DNA of 64,000 nucleotides from Cordia subcordata. Its lineage: Eukaryota > Streptophyta > Magnoliopsida > Boraginales > Cordiaceae. A program made the translations under genes and the position numbers. The notes below the pieces were generated by a model. The model saw only the letters and a program-made list of their open reading frames with translations. It was not told the origin of the DNA and did not search any database. Positions 46,608-56,839 of the stretch are shown one piece after another. The stretch's first letter is position 1; each line of letters begins with the position of its first letter. The stretch spans positions 4,836,001 through 4,900,000 of the forward strand of contig JAPTOF010000017.1 in the NCBI GenBank assembly GCA_028554755.1, read 5' to 3'.

Positions 46608-47026
46608 GAGCCCGTTTGGCTTTGCTTATTTTTAAGTATTTATAAGCAGCAGTTGTCTGCTTTTAAGTTAGCAATAAATAAGCAGAGATGTATTTGGAGA
46701 ATATGTGCTTATATGCTGTTGACATCTTTGGTAAATAAGTGCTTATAAGTAACAACGGTAGTTAAAATGACTAAAAAAAACATGTCATTAATTAATCACT
46801 AATGAGATGTTATTGTAATTTGATTGTCATTTTTAAGGGTATACATATCTTTTGCTCACTTTAACCACTAGCTTATAAGCACAAAAAAAAAAAAAAGTAG
46901 CTCCCATCTGCTTTTTTTTTATGCCAGCTTATAAGCAACTACAAATTGCTTATAAGCAATCACAAGTAAGTTTACCAAACATATCAATTTTTTTTTTCCA
47001 GCTTATAAGCAAAGCCAAACAGGCTC
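46608..47026. mobile_element. Foldback MITE with long inverted termini
   Basis: The left end GAGCCCGTTTGGCTTTGCTT pairs with the right end, which reverse-complements to GAGCCTGTTTGGCTTTGCTT, 19 of 20 matching. Internal CAGCTTATAAGCA and GCTTATAAG words recur in both orientations. Flanking TAATTAA and TAATTCA are a candidate target duplication, 6 of 7 matching. Length is 419 bp, with no coding capacity. The ends and probable duplication size suggest hAT descent. Confidence 0.75.
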
Positions 47027-47135
47027 TAATTCATGTTTGGATTGGGGTATTTTTATAAAGAAATGAATTTTGAATTAGGAAAGAAATGAAGGGAAGGGAT
47101 ACATTTTATGTATAATTTGACTTTTATACCCTTCT

Positions 47136-47336
47136 TTGTTTTTATGTAAACATTCATATAAGTGCAAATCACGATTTTGGACATTCAAATATTTTTTCTC
47201 TCTTTTTAATCATTGTTCCTTTCGCATTACTCTGAAAGTTCTGCAGGGAAAGAAAAATGTGAACCACAGAAGCATCAATCAAGTTATAGAATACCCGCAG
47301 AAGGATATGGCACAACTTCGGTGCTTCAAACTGTAA
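47136..47336 (+). other. Unassigned 66-codon reading frame
   Basis: The frame includes LQGKKNVNHRSINQVIEYPQ and ends at TAA. It has no recognisable domain, no clear splice signals and no neighbours that would support a gene. It is listed only so that it is not lost. Confidence 0.15.
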
Positions 47337-47507
47337 TTTGCCATGCATAATCTTTAGTCTACCTCGTCATTTATTTGAGCATATTGTTATTTCTGTTAAT
47401 TTTTTAACTACCATATAACTTTGCTATCATTTGATCTACATTTTGTTCAAATGCTTTTAGATCAGACTTCCACGTTTTTTATGCTAATGTTTGTTCTCGT
47501 ACTTATA

Positions 47508-47762
47508 GTGTATTTGGAACGATCTTATTTTAAGACACTTATCTTATTGAAATTTGGAGATATCTTATAAGATTTAAGATATCTTATCACATGCACTATA
47601 TATTTTATAGTTAAAAAAAATAAGATAGGATGGATTGCTTATTTCTTATAAGATAAAAAGTAGGATTTCTTTTGAGTTTTCATAAGATGCATGTGATAGA
47701 ATATTTTAAATTCTCATCTTAATGGAATAAGTATTTTAAAATAAGAGTATAACAAACAAAGC
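47508..47762. mobile_element. Foldback MITE, ATCTTATTTTAAGA family
   Basis: The left arm GTGTATTTGGAACGATCTTA continues TTTTAAGACACTTATCTTATT and pairs with the right arm, which reverse-complements to a GCTTTGTTTGTTATACTC then TTATTTTAAAATACTTATTCC series. Internal TTATAAGAT words are mirrored. Length is about 255 bp, with no coding capacity. A clear relative lies at 49578-49844. Confidence 0.65.
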
Positions 47763-49570
47763 ATTAATTTTATATTTTTGGACTGTGAGTGTACCTGCGT
47801 GAAATATTCCCTGATGAGCAGGCTTATATATGAGTATAGTTGGCACTCTTTTGGTCTTATTGGGTACAAAGGTGAACTAGCTCTTCCTAGGAACATGATT
47901 TTTCTGAGATAAAAAGCAGTTGACAGTGGAGATTTTTCCTTTATATATTGACTTAATTAATTCCAGAAACAAGAGTGAAACAATTATAAGGTTAAGTAAA
48001 AAGGTATCATCTCCTGCCTTGTTAGATTAACGCCTTTTTCAGTTCTTCCTTATCTCGTTGATTAATGCAGATAAATTGTCCTCAATATGCAAGATTTTCC
48101 TGGATTTTGATGCCAATTGTTGAAAGAGCCATATTAAGTTGACAAGTGCTACATTTACGACCTTAGTTTTTGCAACCCCTTCCTCAATGATGATTTCCTG
48201 GAATAAATTTATGTTTTCATTTTATACTTCATTTTCGTTTTGCCTTTGAATTAGATTCCTTTTCTATTACCATCCTTTCTTTATTGGAATAAGGGTACAA
48301 TTTCTTACTACTGGTTTTTGTAACAGGCTTCTTTACATGAACTCTGTGAAAGAGTGTCTCTACTCAAAAGGGATAGAATCAGCGAAGGTGTGTAGTTTGA
48401 TAGTTATCGCAAAAGCATTGTCCTGTTCTTTGCATTAATATTATCTTGCTGAACGCGATTGAATCTCCTCATCCAGCTCTTTGACCCGATCCATCAATTC
48501 TTGAATCTCGGCCACGCTGAATAAATGGCATGAATCCATTTAACATGTTCACCTATAGGACTATTTTAACAAGGCAAAGCGAAAAATGCTAACTATTTCA
48601 GATGAAACTCTGGAGAATCTTGGTTGCAGATGGACCAGGATGTGAGTGTTTAATATATCAGTGGTCACTCTTTGATATTTGCATAGTACTGTTAATCTAG
48701 ATTTGTATCAATTCATAATAATTGTGTACTTGATGTTCTCTCTTTCCTGTACCACTAATTGATAGATGTGATGCTATAAGATGTCAAAGAGGATAGCAGA
48801 CTGGGGATTCTATTGAACAAGTATTGATGATAATGGTGGTTTTGAATAGGAATTCATTGCATTTTTTTTTCCCCTCATAAATAAGATGCTATTTATTTGT
48901 TTTTATTATTTGCTTTTACGTTATATCACTGTCGTCAAGATTTGTCCATCTCTAAAACTAAGAAAGATATGAAGTTGAATGTGGATAAAATGAAGATTCT
49001 CTGGTTTTATGCCCTCCCTCTACATTGGTGTCCATGCTAGACCCAACCCGTCAATAGGCATCTCAAATGGGTCCTGGGCTAAAGCTCAACTCGACAAATA
49101 AACGCGATATTATTATCTTTTGACTTATGGGTATTTTATAAAAATCACTTGAGATTCTTCAAAAAAAACTGAATTTAAACCAAACACAATAATATAATAT
49201 TTATAATAATTTGACAAAATATTCTTAGATTTATTTTTGTACTACCAAACAATTTTTAATACAATAACATATGTCTGAGAATGTGATTTTCGAGAATCAA
49301 AATTCATTGTGTAATCAAACACCCCTTGATATACAGATGCCAAATTCAAATGGGGCTAAAGGAGCATACCTTTTGCAATCATATATTTTGCAGCCTGATA
49401 ATCAATTTCTATTAGAAGCCCTTTGACTAGACACATTATGTTTAAAATCTTTCGCAGACATATTGCAGCCTGATAATCAATTTCTATTATAAGCCTTTGA
49501 TTATACAAATCATATTTGCAATTTTAAAACACATCTTATAATGGCTAAACTTTAGCACAGTTTTCTTGAC
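47763..49570. other. Intergenic DNA with exon-like scraps
   Basis: After an AACAG at 48322-48326 there is a frame ASLHELCERVSLLKRDRISE, and at about 48455-48530 on the minus strand a coiled-coil-like VAEIQELMDRVKELDEEIQS. Both stop soon and are on opposite strands, so neither makes a gene. A duplication of GCAGCCTGATAATCAATTTC at 49390 and 49465, 75 bases apart, is described separately. Confidence 0.3.
49385..49495. repeat. Short direct repeat, 75-bp period
   Basis: TTGCAGCCTGATAATCAATT and the following CTATTA-AAGCC are present twice, at about 49389 and 49464, separated by about 40 unrelated bases. No target-site or coding meaning is evident. Confidence 0.75.
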
Positions 49571-49577
49571 TCTTATA

Positions 49578-49844
49578 GTGTGTTTAAAATAATCTTATTT
49601 TAAGATTCTTATCCTGTTAAAATTTGAAAATATCTTATAAAATTAAAATATTTTATCCCATGTATCATACATTCTATAATTGTAAAAAATAAAAAAAAAT
49701 TAATTACTTATTTCTTATAAAATAAAAAATATAATTTACTTTAAAATTTTTAAAAGATCCATGATAAGGTGTTTTAAATCTTATAAAATTTCCATCCATT
49801 TCAATAGAAGAAACATCTTAAAATAAAACTATAACAATCAGAAC
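49578..49844. mobile_element. Foldback MITE, relative of 47508-47762
   Basis: The left arm GTGTGTTTAAAATAATCTTA continues TTTTAAGATTCTTATC; the right arm reverse-complements to GTTCTGATTGTTATAGTTTT then ATTTTAAGATG. Its flanks, TTATA left and ATTAAT right, are the same as at 47508-47762, so the real termini may be a few bases longer. It has no coding capacity. Confidence 0.6.
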
Positions 49845-50655
49845 ATTAATCTGCTTACATGAATGAAATCTAACAAGATTATATGGACTTTTTCAGAAAC
49901 CACCATAGCCAATATCAGATGGCTGGTTAAAATCCACCAAAAGTTGGTGGAAAAGTGAAATGAATAATGAAAAATAAAATATGCTTTTTACTATTCATCA
50001 GCTTCTCACTCTGGTTGTTTGAGTCTCATCTTTCTCGTCTTCGGAGTTTACCCTCACTTATCTAAAAAAATATTTTAATTTACTTCACTAATTACTATAC
50101 AATCCTAATAAGAGAAAAATAAAGGCACACTGAGAAAATGCTGATAAATATATATATAGTCCTTTAAATATTAAATACAAAGAATTCTGAAAAAAAAACC
50201 TCTAAGAATTCTATAATAGCAAAGACAAGATTTAAACAATGAAAACAAAGACATCCATCAAATATACCGTGAGAATCTCCATCAATTAATAATTTCAACT
50301 GCAGTTCGTTCAAAATTAAATCTTAAATCTTGCTTTCACATTCAAGAAAAATCAGTAACCTTTATATAGAAGAGTGGGAGACCAGGATACATACAACGAG
50401 ACTCGAAAGAATAGGACTGGAGAAAAGGGCAGACAGCAGAGTAGTTGTATATCACACAAAAAGTCGCATTTTGCAATAGCAATCAAAAAATAAAAAACTA
50501 TGATAAACGTATCAGGATGCAGGAGTCCCTCTACAACTGAAATCCTAAAACACAGTGAACGGAAGCATGCGGAAAAATCAAATCTACCAAACTGAATAAA
50601 GATATCTATGGCTATCTTGACAAGCTAAAAATGGTCCTGATCACCTTAGCCATGC

Positions 50656-52932
50656 TCATTTATAGGTTCCCATGCCGACACCAGCTTCTCCACCACCATA
50701 CGGCGTGAAGTCCTGTCTCGCTTTGGAAAAAGAAATGTAGTAGAACTCAGAGATGATGGCAGTGAACAATGCGAAAGCTGCTCCAGCAGCGAAAGTTCCC
50801 TTCCTCACGGTCTCGCAAGACAGAGGGTCTCCATAAAATGTCCTGTACTTGGTGTGATAAGCATTCCTCACTGAACCAGCAAGCAGGCAGGCCTCAGCAA
50901 TTAAAAATGTTACCCTGAAACATAATTGCAATGTTATCAGTAACACGTTTTCTGAGGGTAAAAAGAATGCATACACATTTTGATGGTTCATTCTAGTTTA
51001 AATTAGTTTCTTTTTGATTTATTGCTCAGGTCAGTCTCCGGCCAACTTTATCGCACCTAAGGCTAGTCAACCTGTTCGACTCGCAGAGCTCACTCCAAGT
51101 ACGCAAGCACCAATAACAAGCTTGAGGTTATTTATCCAGCATTACGAGCCCTTACCAGCAGAATATGAAAAGCAGAACAGCACAAGCCCTTGAACCTCCA
51201 GGCTTCAAAGCCTTTCCACAGCAAAAGCATCGGCTTGCTACCATTATGAGTACTTGACTAGCCATAAGGAACAAAAATGCACCAACACCATATCCAGATG
51301 CAATATCAGAGTCATAGACACAATATGTATAGTTCGCCTCCTTATCTGGTGTAGGAGTAGCCTGCAAATCATGATACGACGAACAAATCAGTAAGGCAGA
51401 GAAATACTTAATGGAGCTGACCCCGGCCAAAATTAGATCAAAGGAATTCCAAAATTCACTTTCACCATTTGGTCTCTTTGTATAACTCAACAATAGTAGG
51501 AAAAGCAGTAAAAAGACTCGTTATCAGAATTGCACTTTAAACCTTGTACTAATAACCAAATAAAGATTTAGAGTGCTGCAAAATTTCTCCCATTTTACCC
51601 AAGTCTGGGAAAATGAGCACTCATCAATCTCCTTAGTGCATAAAATCGTACCGGGCTTCTCGGACAACTTGGGCAAATGGCCTGTTTGCATTGACTTCTT
51701 TTTTCCCTCGAAAAAACACTTTTTTTTCCTTAAAAGAATATATACCTTTACCATAACTATTTGACTTGGCTTTTAGAAAAGCTAAAACTCTTAAAAAGAA
51801 CTCAAATATAGCTTTTTCCATAAGCCATAACTTCTCAAAAAGGTACTTTTTTCAAAAGATGTTTCAAAAGATGCTCAAAAAAATGCTTTTGAAAAAAAAC
51901 CAATCCAAACAAGCCCGAATAATATGAACTTTGTTGCACTTTGCCTCAAAAACAAAAGGACAAAGCTCATGGCGAGACACAAATAAACTTATGCACAAGG
52001 CCACACAAGAAACACAATATTTTGCATCATGTAAAGTAGATTCTGATCAAGCAAACAATATACACAAGCAATTTTTAAATTATACTACATCAGACCTCAG
52101 CTACCCATGAGTTTGCATATTACTCGGAGATCCATTTATGAACAAGAGCTGCTCTTGCCTACTTACACTGTAAAACAACTTATATAAAAAGAAAGATAAT
52201 AGTATTTTACAGATCTGGGATCTGCTAGAAAAACAGTATCAAATAAAACCTTCAAGAGGGATCAGGGGTAACTCAAGTGATCGAGACTTCCTTGTTGAGA
52301 AATCGTCCTGCATTCGAATCCCATGGGGGATGGGGATTTGGTTGGGTTGCAGGTTTGTAATTTAGGGGGGAAAAACAGAAAAGAAACCTCCAAGAAAATT
52401 TGCACCAAGTCCCTAAAGCTACATAATATTTAGGCGACATTTTGGAGTTTATCTCTCTTATCTATTCCTTTACTCGTCCCCTATCAAGTGGTGTAAATCA
52501 GTTTGGTTTGGTTTGTTTTGCTTCTGAACAAATTTCAAATATCAAACGAAACCAAGTAATTTTTAATTAAAAAATAATTATTTGTAAATCATGTACAATA
52601 ACCAAACCAATCTAGTAGACTACTAGGCTTGATTTGGGTTTTTTTTTTTTCAAGTTAATTTAGTCAATTTAACTAAATCAGGTGCACCCCTTTGCTCTAA
52701 CTGACATTCTTAAAATTGCTCAAACTAAAAATGAAAAGAGAAAAAGAAAAACTGACATGAGTTAACAAAGAATGGTAAAAGATCAACCAAGAAAGTAGCA
52801 AAGAGGAACTAACAAACTAACTATCAACAAAGAAACACTTACTTTGCTTCTTCTTTGCTCAGCAGCAACAGCCAAACCAAAAGCAATGAGATCAAAGATA
52901 AACACTGTAACCATCAGCAGTTTTGAAGCCAT
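50656..52932 (-). CDS. DUF1218 family four-helix membrane protein
   Basis: Three coding exons, 52932-52853 extended to 52843, 51361-51156 and 50914-50656, join in phase at GT..AG introns to give 184 residues. The start MASKLLMVTVFIFDLIAFGL is a first membrane helix or signal anchor. Further hydrophobic segments lie near residues 55-73 (GVGAFLFLMASQVLIMVAS), 89-114 and 138-161 (GTFAAGAAFALFTAIISEFY). Cys-rich RCFCCGKAL follows the second segment, and the C-terminus is Gly-rich. This matches plant DUF1218 proteins, which include MODIFYING WALL LIGNIN and VCC/DEAL proteins of the secretory pathway that affect lignin or leaf vein and margin patterning. I cannot tell which subgroup this is. Its first intron holds a MITE and a SINE. 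Frame and splice sites are intact. Confidence 0.93.
51679..51916. mobile_element. Foldback MITE in intron 1 of the DUF1218 gene
   Basis: The left end GGCCTGTTTGCATTGACTTC pairs with the right end, which reverse-complements to GGGCTTGTTTGGATTGGTTT. The interior has mirrored AAAACACTTTTTTT and AAAAAATGCTTTT words like the copies at 4252 and 5022. It has no coding capacity and is spliced out with the intron. Confidence 0.6.
52258..52383 (+). mobile_element. tRNA-derived SINE in intron 1 of the DUF1218 gene
   Basis: The 126-bp insert starts GGGATCAGGGGTAACTCAAG (A-box region), has CATTCGAATCCCATGG as B box and a G-rich GGGGATGGGGATTTGG body, and ends with an A-rich tail. Target duplications AAACCTTCAAGA (52246-52257) and AAACCTCCAAGA (52384-52395) differ at one base. 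It lies antisense to the host gene. Confidence 0.85.
52493..52692. mobile_element. GGTTTGG-rich foldback element in intron 1 of the DUF1218 gene
   Basis: The left part GTGGTGTAAATCAGTTTGGT and the right part, reverse-complemented GGGGTGCACCTGATTTAG, share the (G)GGTGTnnATC terminus seen in related elements. The interior has GGTTTGGTTTG on one side and AAACCAA on the other. Length is about 200 bp. The target duplication is unclear. Confidence 0.45.
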
Positions 52933-53304
52933 TTGAGCTGAGGGTAGCAGATCCCTTTCTTTTCTTTTGCGGCCTCGAGTTTCTCTCTCTACATATACAT
53001 ATAGTCATATAAATATACATGTACGTATGGACCCCTGAGTAATTACGCCATTTGTTTAATCACCTCCGGTGGTGTAAAGGGTAGGATTCTTATTCTCAAG
53101 AATAGGTTTGAAAAATATGTACTTTCTTGTTTTGAGCAAAGGTATTTTTAAGTAATATTATATTTGAGATTAATTTTTATTAGATAAGAAATGGTGAATA
53201 AAAAGTCTTTTGACAAGGGTGTTTTTTTAAATTTAAATTTGTGTTTTATAAGAAGGATGTCGTTCCACTTTAACCAATAATTTGGTAAAGATATGTGCTT
53301 TTTA

Positions 53305-53547
53305 GTAAAAAGGTTAATCCTTTCTCATCTGGTCAGAGGCCCCTTAACCAGGCGGGAGGTTAATCGAGGGATGTGCGTGAGTGGCAGTCCGCGCCAGGGA
53401 GAGGACCAACGGGCGTGAAAATCCAGCAACAGTCCCCGCAATATTTCAGCGGAGTATTGCCACCACACAGACTCGATCCCGCGTTGTCAGGGTGTCTCTA
53501 CCCCAGTCACCTGGCTACTTACCAATTCACCTATGTTCCTGGGGCAC
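53305..53547 (-). mobile_element. SINE with 17-bp target-site duplication
   Basis: This 243-bp insert is flanked by identical AAGATATGTGCTTTTTA at 53288-53304 and 53548-53564. On the minus strand it starts GTGCCCCAGGAACATAGG, has TAGGTGAATTGGTAAG as a likely A box and GCGGGATCGAGTCTG as a likely B box, then a GC-rich body. It ends in a short T run (CCTTTTTAC) rather than poly-A. A 3' T run is known for Au-type plant SINEs. It is far more GC-rich than its surroundings, and it differs from the other SINEs here, so it is a second SINE family. Short frames across it are not genes. Confidence 0.8.
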
Positions 53548-53924
53548 AAGATATGTGCTTTTTATCATGGCTAAGTAAGCGATGTACAATATATGCAGCA
53601 CAGAGTACAAAGTGCTAAAACATTTGTAAGTGGTAATTGGCGGGACCGGGGATGGTGATAGGCTAAAGAAAGAGTGCCGGTGACGTTTAATGTGCGTGAC
53701 AGTTTTCGATGTAGTGGCTGGAATTGCGGTGCGTAGAGGGATGTAAAGTATTATATCACAGGACACGTGGGACTACTTGAGCCAACTGTACTCTGGCGAC
53801 ATTGTACGTGTCGGTTAGCATCTCAATCGTCATAAATGTAAAACATAAAGCTGCCGTGTTACTGGAGTTGGCAAAAACGAGTTTAAACCTGCGGCTCAAC
53901 TCGCTTGACCCACCAAAAAATGGT

Positions 53925-54457
53925 TAGAGGTGTGAAATCAATTAAACCCGACCCAATCCGCAATGCAAGCGGGTTGGCTTGAATTGACCCTAGGGTGTCG
54001 GGCTGGGTCGAGCTGCGGGTGATCCTCTAACCGGTCAAATCACCCGGCCCATTTTTGCTGCTTTTATTTAGAAAAACTATATAAAATTCCCCTTTGGATC
54101 TAAGTTCAATTATTGTATTTGTAATTGATTATGATCCTATGTGTTTCTTTTCTTTTCTTTTCTTTTTCCCCAACACAACTTTGGTCTACAACTTGTAGGA
54201 CTCAAGTCCAAATTATCAATCTAGGAGAAAAGTAGTTCCCAACACTTGAGTTATTTCTTAATCTTTGAGTATGATCCTATGTAATGATTTAGGAGTTTAC
54301 TTATTTGATTTCATAATTATTTTGTTAAAATGCATAATTTATTTATTTTTTGAAAAAATATGTAGAGCTAAGTCACTTAACCTGCCTACCTACAAATCTA
54401 CCTGCCGACCCACCAACCCATCAAGCATTCGGTGCAAGTTGGCACTTTGCACACCTA
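53925..54457. mobile_element. TAGRGGTGTG-type foldback element, split by a SINE
   Basis: The left end TAGAGGTGTGAAATC and the right end, reverse-complemented TAGGTGTGCAAAG, are related. CCAAAAAATGGT lies just left and CCAAAAAATGAT just right, 11 of 12 matching. GACCC, GGGTCG and CGGG words near both ends are mirrored. A SINE at 54143-54269 is inserted inside. Further CGACCCGG-type words outside the ends suggest this element itself sits in an older relative. Confidence 0.6.
54143..54269 (-). mobile_element. tRNA-derived SINE with exact 13-bp target duplication
   Basis: Identical TATGATCCTATGT flanks the insert at 54130-54142 and 54270-54282. On the minus strand it carries AAGAAATAACTCAAGTG (A-box region), GGACTTGAGTCCTAC (B-box position), a GTTGTGTTGGGG body and an AAAAG-repeat tail. 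It is 127 bp long and of the same family as 52258 and 46053. It is nested in the element at 53925-54457. Confidence 0.85.
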
Positions 54458-54529
54458 CCAAAAAATGATTGACTTGATCCATCAACACTCGTGTCCTAAA
54501 TAGGTCAAACCGACCCGGTTTGACATACA

Positions 54530-55770
54530 TACGCATTTTGGAGAACAATTTTTTGTATCTTTTAATTTGTTACTTCAAATCTAAAAATAATTCTTATTTT
54601 TAGTCCTGTGAGGTTTAGAAAATATGTTTGATTAACTCAATTGAAAAATATTTTTGAATAAGTGAAAATTAAGAAAATTATACGTATTTGTGTTTGTGTC
54701 TATATTTACTCTATCTGCATTGTATTATTTGTGTGTGTATGTGCTTGTATGTGTGTAAAATTAGGGATGAAGTCAGGTAACTCTAGCTTCGCACTGGTAG
54801 AAAAACCCTTACCCTTACCCATTCCCTAATCACATACTTAGCATTGGGGTAAACCAATGGCATCATTGCCGCTCCTATCAGATAAAAAAGCCATGCCCCT
54901 AAGGGACACCAATCACAAGATAAACGAGATAAATCATAGGACAAAATATTCAAAACATTTGCTAAGGAGATCTGAACCTTTAAAAGGGTAAACCCCTAGC
55001 ACCACTTGCCTCTATTGAATGAAAATACCCTTCCCTATTGGATGAGAATAACACCACCACTATGGGGCACTGGTCAATAATGTAAACAGGGTATTCTAAG
55101 TTTCTAATACAAAAACATTCAAAATGTAGTGTTGCTAAGGAGATTTGAGCTTTAGTTTTCAAAGTGGTGGAAGAAATTTTAACAACTAAACTAAAGGAAT
55201 TTTCATAAATATAATATTTATAATAAATTATAAAACTCTATAAGTACATAATATAAATAAATAAGCATATCTATACATACATATCTATCGAGGTGCGACG
55301 GGGAAAGGGTAATCAACACCTAACTCGCCCCACTCTTGCACTAAGATAGGAGCAAAGAATCCAGCCCTGCCCCCAGCAGAAGTCTTTTGGCCAAAATCCT
55401 GCGCCAACCCTTGTGATGCTCCTGCAAAGTGAGACAAAATGGAATGCTATTACCGTTCCTCGCAAAGATTGTGTACGTGCATGTTTATTGAAAGTTATGG
55501 TCTAATTCCCACATTCAGTTGGGTCGAATCAACCATGTTACACAATATCAATCCAATGAATCCAACATCATCCACTCGAGCCGAAGAAAGTCCAGTCCCT
55601 CAACGTTATCTTCTTCTTCTCCTTCGTCTTTTATTTTTTATTTACTTTTTGCTAGACGGAAGTCGAAGTTAGTTACTCAACTATTCTTTTAGAGAGTTGT
55701 GATACCCCTTGTATCCTTTTCGAAAAGTGTATGCAGTTGCCCAAGCACCTTGGATATTGTTCAGCATCCA
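54530..55770. other. Intergenic DNA without a gene
   Basis: Two related blocks, CTAAGGAGATCTGAACC (54962) and CTAAGGAGATTTGAGC (55136), suggest a duplicated or SINE-like sequence. GC-richer words such as CGCCCCACTC and CCAGCCCTGCCCCC lie near 55325-55400. The frames at 54980-55162 (-) and 55439-55672 (+) have no recognisable domain. Confidence 0.35.
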
Positions 55771-55779
55771 GCATGTTTG

Positions 55780-56172
55780 CTAAGGAATCCAATTTGCACA
55801 TAAATTGGCTTTTCTATCCAAGTGATTAATCGTGCAACCAAACCTACGATTGAGAATTTTTTTTTGCAAACCTACGATTGAGAATTTTTTTTTGCAATCT
55901 TCAAGCGTCGACCTTAGTAGACTAACAGGCGGAGTGGGGCTTTTTACCAAATTAAAGATGGCCAACAAGTTCGTCTTAATGATCAAATAGGTTCAAATCC
56001 ATAAGAGTCCGTCTTGCGCGGCTATTCCCACAATGCAATAAGTTCCGCTTTGTTATTAGATGTCATTCCAAGATTCATGGCAAAACTCTCTCTCCAATTT
56101 CCTAATTCATCCTATTCAACTCCCGTCAACCCGAGGTTCTCCTTAGAGCAACCATCCACATTCAACTTCAAT
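55780..56172 (-). pseudogene. LINE RNase H domain fragment
   Basis: On the minus strand the order is LKLNVDGCSKENLGLTGV, then after a stop and short deletion DELGNWRESFAMNLGMTSNN, KAELIALWE, and finally TINHLDRKANLCANWI. These match the plant LINE-type RNase H (RVT_3) layout: the first catalytic Asp in N(V/T)DG, the Glu in AEL, and the terminal H-x2-R-x-AN-x-(C/A)-A block. Stops, frameshifts and a 28-bp tandem duplication (about 55837-55892, two CCTACGATTGAGAATTTTTT copies) have inactivated it. No poly-A tail or other LINE domain is adjacent. Confidence 0.7.
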
Positions 56173-56218
56173 CCTCTCTTCTCTCTAGTATAGACCACCC
56201 GATCTTCTTAGGGGTGAA

Positions 56219-56839
56219 CATTCAGTTACTAATCAAATCGAACTGAACCAAACTACCTAAAGATTGAATAGGCCAAAATATAAATATATTTCGGATTATT
56301 CGGCTCCGTTCGGTTCGGTTTAACCCAAAATGCAACAATAAAATAAAAAGAGGAACAAATTGTTGCACAAAAATATAAAACCTAAACCAATCACTCTTAT
56401 TCATTAAAATATATCATACACAATATATAATGAAGCATAATTAACTATATAAATCCTAATTAAGTTTGTTGCAAATTAGAAAGTTCAATTAATCTATATG
56501 AAAATAAATCTAACAACTTAAAAGTTTGAAATACAATCCCCGTAAAAGTAAATCCAAGTTAAATATTTCATAATATGAATGATCCATTTATGGATATAAT
56601 ATTTTATAATATTTTGTTTCTAAATGAAATATTTTATAATACAAATGATACATGATATAGGTATAAAATATTAAATGTTTTTAATATATCAAATACAATT
56701 TGGTTAATTTAGTCTTTTTTTTGTTAACCAAATCGAACCAAATAAACCAAAATTCTTAAAAGAAATAATTGAATATATCAAGTACCAGATCAAATAAATC
56801 GAACTCAATTCGGTTGGATTTGATTTTTACTGACCCTTA
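56219..56839. mobile_element. TAGGGGTGAAC-type foldback element
   Basis: The left end TAGGGGTGAACATTCAG and the right end, reverse-complemented TAAGGGTCAGTAAAAATC, are diverged inverted repeats. Near the left end lies TCGGTTCGGTTTAAC and near the right end AACCAAATCGAACC and CAATTCGGTTGG. Length is 621 bp, with no coding capacity. The 8-bp flanks agree at only 5 positions, so the insertion is old. Confidence 0.5.

Noticed and set aside
53373..53618. Two overlapping plus-strand frames of 65 and 81 codons
   Set aside because: They lie across the SINE at 53305-53547 and arise from its GC-rich body.
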